In this document: piece by piece, positions 42,804 to 45,266 of the stretch
Layout: the number at the start of each line of letters is the position of its first letter
Numbering within the stretch: position 1 is the stretch's first letter
Assembly: GCF_002873395.1 (NCBI RefSeq)
Contig: NZ_MCUV01000026.1
Span: forward strand, 1 to 45,266
Direction: 5' to 3'
Length of the DNA stretch: 45,266 nt
DNA from: Vibrio sp. 10N.286.49.B3
GTDB lineage: Bacteria > Pseudomonadota > Gammaproteobacteria > Enterobacterales > Vibrionaceae
The notes under the pieces: generated by a model
What the model saw: only the letters and a program-made list of their open reading frames with translations
Database searches by the model: none
What the model was told of the DNA's origin: nothing
Made by a program: the position numbers and the translations under genes

Positions 42804-42977
42804 ATGCAATGCCCCGAATGTGAAGACCACTTGGGCTGGGATTGGATTGAAGACGAATGCATTGAGCCAAACGAAGGGGTTGATTGCCCAAGTTGTGGTG
42901 TGGCACTGCGTTACATCATTGATGAGGGCACTTACTATGGTGCTCAGCATAAGACTGTTGAGGTTGTTGATGAGTGA
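42804..42977 (+). CDS. Small zinc-ribbon protein (57 aa)
   Basis: The ATG at 42804, 10 bp after the recombinase remnant and with GAGGAGCC before it, opens a 57-codon frame: MQCPECEDHLGWDWIEDECI, then a GVDCPSCGVALRY segment. Two CPxC pairs (Cys3/Cys6 and the CPSC pair) form a zinc-ribbon pattern. The rest is acidic. It overlaps the following kinase-like gene by 8 bp (stop at 42977, next ATG at 42970), so the two may be translationally coupled. Function unknown. Confidence 0.6.
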   Translation: MQCPECEDHLGWDWIEDECIEPNEGVDCPSCGVALRYIIDEGTYYGAQHKTVEVVDE

Positions 42978-43938
42978 AGTAACTAACCCAATTATTGCAA
43001 GATCAATTGCAAATGTTGAGTCAATTATTGAATTGGTAAATACTTCCTATGATGTGACGATTAACAATGCAGACTTAATTCAGTCAAGAGAAAATGATGT
43101 CTACAAGTTATATGGAGACACCTGTTCGTACCTCTTCAAAGTATATTCATTAGAAAGCATGTCATTCGAACGCCTGTTACATATCGAGCAGGTTGCTTCA
43201 TCTTTGTATGGACATGAATATTTAAGACGTTCATCATCTGGCTCGCTTAGCGTTAGTTTGAATTATCCCGAGGGTCAGAGAATTGGGGCTTTGTATCCTT
43301 GGTTTAAGGATGTTGGTTCTAAAAGCATAGATGCTCAATATGCCAATGAATTTGGTAAAGAAATTGCGTCCCTACACCTAATAAACTCAATTGCCCCATC
43401 AGACATTTCTGGCATAAACTCCAAAGAAATAGAAGACTCTATCGTCAACTTTTCGTTGAGCAATGGATCCAAGTTTTTGTTGTTAGAATCTCTTGAAACA
43501 CTTGAAAAATATCCTTTAAGTAATTTGAAATCTTTAGATATGGGCGTATGTCACGGAGATTGTCATTTAGAAAACACCATCTGGTCAGAAAGTAAAGTTC
43601 GCCTTATAGATTTTGATCAGTTGCAATATAATTACTTAGCTAGCGACTTAGTTTCATTAGCTTGGAGTAACCATTACAATATGGGCATCACTGATGAACA
43701 CTTGAATCACTTATACTTTGGTTATTCATCCGTGAAACTATTACCAAATTTAGATTTTGAACAATTCAAGTATTTTCTTATCAAGAAAGAAATAGAGTAT
43801 TTGTTGTCCTACTTTAAAAGGCAGCAAGTCATCGGTGTCAGATTTGTTGGTGACAACTTAGTTTACAATCGCATCGAAAGGCTCAAACAATATAAAGCCC
43901 CGCTTGGTTTTTTCAAATATTTCAACAAAACGACTTAA
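42970..43938 (+). CDS. Aminoglycoside phosphotransferase-fold kinase-like protein
   Basis: A 322-aa protein from the ATG at 42970 (MSEVTNPIIARSI). The frame is open upstream to 42784, but the ATG overlaps the zinc-ribbon gene and starts the recognisable protein. The APH/choline-kinase-like catalytic loop is GVCHGDCHLENTIWSESKVR followed by LIDFDQLQYN: His-Gly-Asp-x-His-x-x-Asn and the metal-binding Asp of LIDFD. An N-lobe with VYKLYGDTCSYLFKVYSLES precedes it. It likely phosphorylates a small molecule; the acceptor is unknown, and drug resistance cannot be claimed. Confidence 0.75.
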   Translation: MSEVTNPIIARSIANVESIIELVNTSYDVTINNADLIQSRENDVYKLYGDTCSYLFKVYSLESMSFERLLHIEQVASSLYGHEYLRRSSSGSLSVSLNYPEGQRIGALYPWFKDVGSKSIDAQYANEFGKEIASLHLINSIAPSDISGINSKEIEDSIVNFSLSNGSKFLLLESLETLEKYPLSNLKSLDMGVCHGDCHLENTIWSESKVRLIDFDQLQYNYLASDLVSLAWSNHYNMGITDEHLNHLYFGYSSVKLLPNLDFEQFKYFLIKKEIEYLLSYFKRQQVIGVRFVGDNLVYNRIERLKQYKAPLGFFKYFNKTT

Positions 43939-43952
43939 CAGGAGAGAATGTT

Positions 43953-44279
43953 ATGAGTTCAATGGCTGCTTATGCAATAGAAATGGGCATGGATCCGTGT
44001 GTTGCCCCTGATGGTCAAGAATGGTCAGAAAGTATATACCGTCGACCACAAATTAATAGAGAAGTTTTTGGTGATGATGGCTCTTCAGATAGACGAGGGT
44101 ATGACACTCCTTTAGGCAGAGGGGATTCTAGTCGAAGTTACTCATCAGTACCTACAAATCAAGCGGCTGAACAATGGTTTGCAACGGCAAAACAAGCGTT
44201 CCAATTTGCAAAAGATAACCCCGGTTCAGTCGCAAAACGATCTACAGATGGTAACGGTTTTACTGTAACTCTCAAGTAA
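43953..44279 (+). CDS. Unknown 108-aa protein
   Basis: A 108-aa protein whose ATG is preceded by GGAGAG and lies 14 bp after the kinase-like gene, so it is probably in the same operon. The first 75 residues are low in hydrophobics, rich in Ser, Arg, Gly and Asp and likely disordered (DDGSSDRRGYDTPLGRGDSS). The C-terminal about 35 residues could form a helix and a strand (AAEQWFATAKQAFQFAKDNP, ...GFTVTLK). No family recognised. A hairpin follows at 44305-44335. Confidence 0.6.
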   Translation: MSSMAAYAIEMGMDPCVAPDGQEWSESIYRRPQINREVFGDDGSSDRRGYDTPLGRGDSSRSYSSVPTNQAAEQWFATAKQAFQFAKDNPGSVAKRSTDGNGFTVTLK

Positions 44280-44304
44280 CTCAAAAATGAAGACCTTAAG
44301 TAAG

Positions 44305-44335
44305 CAAAAGCGATTGACACTCTAAGGCGCTTTTG
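44305..44335 (+). terminator. Hairpin after the 108-aa gene
   Basis: CAAAAGCG (44305-44312) and CGCTTTTG (44328-44335) form a perfect 8-bp stem. Only a short T stretch lies within the arm and TCCCA follows, so termination is plausible rather than certain. Confidence 0.45.
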
Positions 44336-44369
44336 TCCCAATGAGTGCTATCTCACCGTAGAGGTCAAG

Positions 44370-44615
44370 CACGTCTCTGGACAATTCTGAGCTAGCTCTT
44401 CTGAAGATCGAGAGCTATAGTCGATTGATATAGTGGCGCGGAATAGCGCTGGAATATACTGCTAAACTGCTCTTGATTATCGAGCACAAAAGTAACTCGA
44501 ATATGATCTGCATTGTATGTGGTGAGGATTGATCGCAGCCAGCTAGGCAGAGAACCATTTAGAAGCGCCTCGCAATTGATAAACCAGATCCACGTTGGCT
44601 TGTCACTTCGAATGA
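44370..44615. repeat. Direct repeat, first copy (about 246 bp)
   Basis: CACGTCTCTGGACAATTCTG onward is repeated at 45022 to the window end with a few substitutions and a 1-bp length difference. The repeat covers the 3' part of the 157-aa gene and its downstream flank. The 652-bp spacing means the second copy is a partial gene duplication, which may go on beyond the window. Confidence 0.9.
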
Positions 44616-44865
44616 TATCCATGATTTGCGACTTGTTTCTGTAATCTTCACCTGCAAGTGAGAGAAGGTCGATGTAGATCGTTTGAACCCCTAATCCATT
44701 GTTGATGCAATTGTATGTATTCTGGAGGTCTTCTCCACAGTCATTGGTGAAAGTATGAAACCTCATCATACCCAACTCCCAATACCCATTTATTAGGCGC
44801 TCATGCGAGCCAACAGGCCACTTATCCAAATTAGGGACGATAGATTGTGGGGTTGTATTCTTCAT
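44392..44865 (-). CDS. Unknown 157-aa protein, duplicated
   Basis: A 157-aa protein with a mixed alpha/beta pattern: VQTIYIDLLSLAGEDYRN, KPTWIWFINCEALLNGSLPS and HIRVTFVLDNQEQFSSIFQR are alternating strands and helices, as in a Rossmann-like or AAA-like core. There is no Walker A (G-K-S/T). The strand with hydrophobics then N-C-E sits where a Walker B might be, but that is speculation. A start at 44865 gives MKNTTPQSIVPNLDKWPV. Its 3' 225 bp are repeated at 45022-45266. No family recognised. Confidence 0.6.
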   Translation of the reverse strand: MKNTTPQSIVPNLDKWPVGSHERLINGYWELGMMRFHTFTNDCGEDLQNTYNCINNGLGVQTIYIDLLSLAGEDYRNKSQIMDIIRSDKPTWIWFINCEALLNGSLPSWLRSILTTYNADHIRVTFVLDNQEQFSSIFQRYSAPLYQSTIALDLQKS

Positions 44866-45021
44866 TCATCCTCACTTTACATAACCCTGTCTTTTCAGCT
44901 CATGTATAGCATTATGAGTTACTAGCAAAACGCAGTAAACCACTCGATAACAAAGTTTGGGGCGGAAACGCTTTAGGGTAGTAGCACTAAGTCGATCTTG
45001 TCCCAAAGCATGGCGGCATAA
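44866..45021. other. Spacer between the duplicated genes
   Basis: A 156-bp gap with no ORF. Minus-strand sequence upstream of the ATG at 44865 includes GTGAGGATGA, a plausible ribosome site. No attC or terminator was recognised. Confidence 0.5.
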
Positions 45022-45266
45022 CACGTCTCTGGACAATTCTGAGCTAGCTCTTCTGAAGATCGAGAGCTATAGTCGATTGATATAGTGGCGCAGAATAGCG
45101 CTGGAATATACTGCTGAACTGCTCTTGATTATCGAGCACATAAGTAACTCGAATATGATCTGCATTGTATGTGGTGAGGATTGATCGCACCCAGCTAGGC
45201 AGAGAACCATTTAGAGAGACTCGCAATTGATAAACCAGATCCACATTGGCTTGTCACTTCGAATGA
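45022..45266. repeat. Direct repeat, second copy, running off the window
   Basis: The sequence matches 44370-44615 with scattered differences (for example CGCAGAATAG for CGCGGAATAG, CACCCAGC for CAGCCAGC) and a 1-base shortening at about 45214. It continues to the window edge. Confidence 0.9.
45044..45266 (-). pseudogene. Second, frameshifted copy of the 157-aa gene (partial)
   Basis: The C-terminal part (LNGSLPSWVRSILTTYNADH to ALDLQKS) is nearly identical to the first copy. Upstream of it a 1-base deletion relative to copy 1 shifts the frame: the copy-1 frame would read WIWFINCE, Ser, Leu, then TAA. The short frame that remains begins with unrelated residues (MDLVYQLRVS). The copy is therefore broken unless it starts internally. 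Its 5' end lies beyond the window. Confidence 0.75.

Noticed and set aside
42784..42969. N-terminal extension of the kinase-like gene from 42784
   Set aside because: The extension is the shadow of the zinc-ribbon gene in another frame; the ATG at 42970 overlaps that gene's end in an operon-like way.
42970..43938. Calling the kinase-like gene an antibiotic-resistance determinant
   Set aside because: The HGDxHxxN and LIDFD motifs show only the fold; many family members act on unrelated small molecules.
1..45266. CRISPR array, rRNA or tRNA genes
   Set aside because: No regularly spaced short repeats with unique spacers, and no recognisable rRNA or cloverleaf sequences were seen.

Overview
The window looks like a stretch of a Vibrio-type gammaproteobacterial chromosome, low in G+C by eye. 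The evidence is a group of minus-strand promoterless genes separated by attC-like repeats (one closely resembling the Vibrio VCR type), a kbl-tdh pair with a neighbouring lysR, a secreted PL6-type polysaccharide lyase, two diguanylate cyclases and a marine-style BCCT osmolyte transporter. No rRNA, tRNA or CRISPR array was seen.

Positions 1-6.6 kb are an integron-cassette-like array without an integrase. An IS3-family element (1 to about 651) has landed inside the attC of the outermost cassette. Minus-strand cassettes follow: a DUF6653-like membrane protein, a tautomerase-family protein, an Asp/Glu racemase, a 33-codon remnant, a GNAT acetyltransferase, an exported unknown, a papain/transglutaminase-like protein and a membrane-anchored coiled-coil protein. 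They are separated by attC sites of at least three types (57 bp, about 100 bp, about 130 bp) plus two collapsed sites. A structured non-coding repeat of about 577 bp occurs twice (3962-4539 and 5910-6485), with a third fragment next to the tdh terminator.

Positions 6.6-24.3 kb are ordinary chromosome: kbl-tdh (threonine to glycine and acetyl-CoA), a divergent LysR regulator, a PL6 lyase, an ICMT-like methyltransferase, TPR-GAF-GGDEF and PAS-PAS-GGDEF proteins, a Nudix hydrolase, a small lipoprotein, L-serine dehydratase, an OsmC-type protein, an exported MsrA-MsrB fusion, a BCCT transporter and the 5' part of an mscS-type channel gene.

Positions about 24.27 kb to the window end are a mobile island inserted into mscS. 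Its left end carries a tightly packed four-gene module (781, 811, 192 and 454 aa) with two apparently intact tyrosine recombinases and one degenerate recombinase-like protein. This recalls the multi-recombinase elements described in vibrios (strand-biased circularizing elements, gamma-mobile-trio elements). Next comes a divergent pair of genes around a perfect 26-bp palindrome: an unrecognised 405-aa protein facing a ParB-like protein with a 73-aa partner. The main cargo is a five-gene type I restriction-modification operon, hsdM-hsdS-ank-(PD-(D/E)XK-like 193 aa)-hsdR, in which an ankyrin-repeat protein and a small putative nuclease/membrane protein are translationally embedded between hsdS and hsdR. 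I consider this the strongest candidate for an undescribed system. Beyond it lie a frameshifted tyrosine recombinase, a zinc-ribbon/kinase-like pair, a 108-aa unknown and a tandemly duplicated unknown gene whose second copy is frameshifted. The right end of the island and the 3' part of mscS are not in the window.
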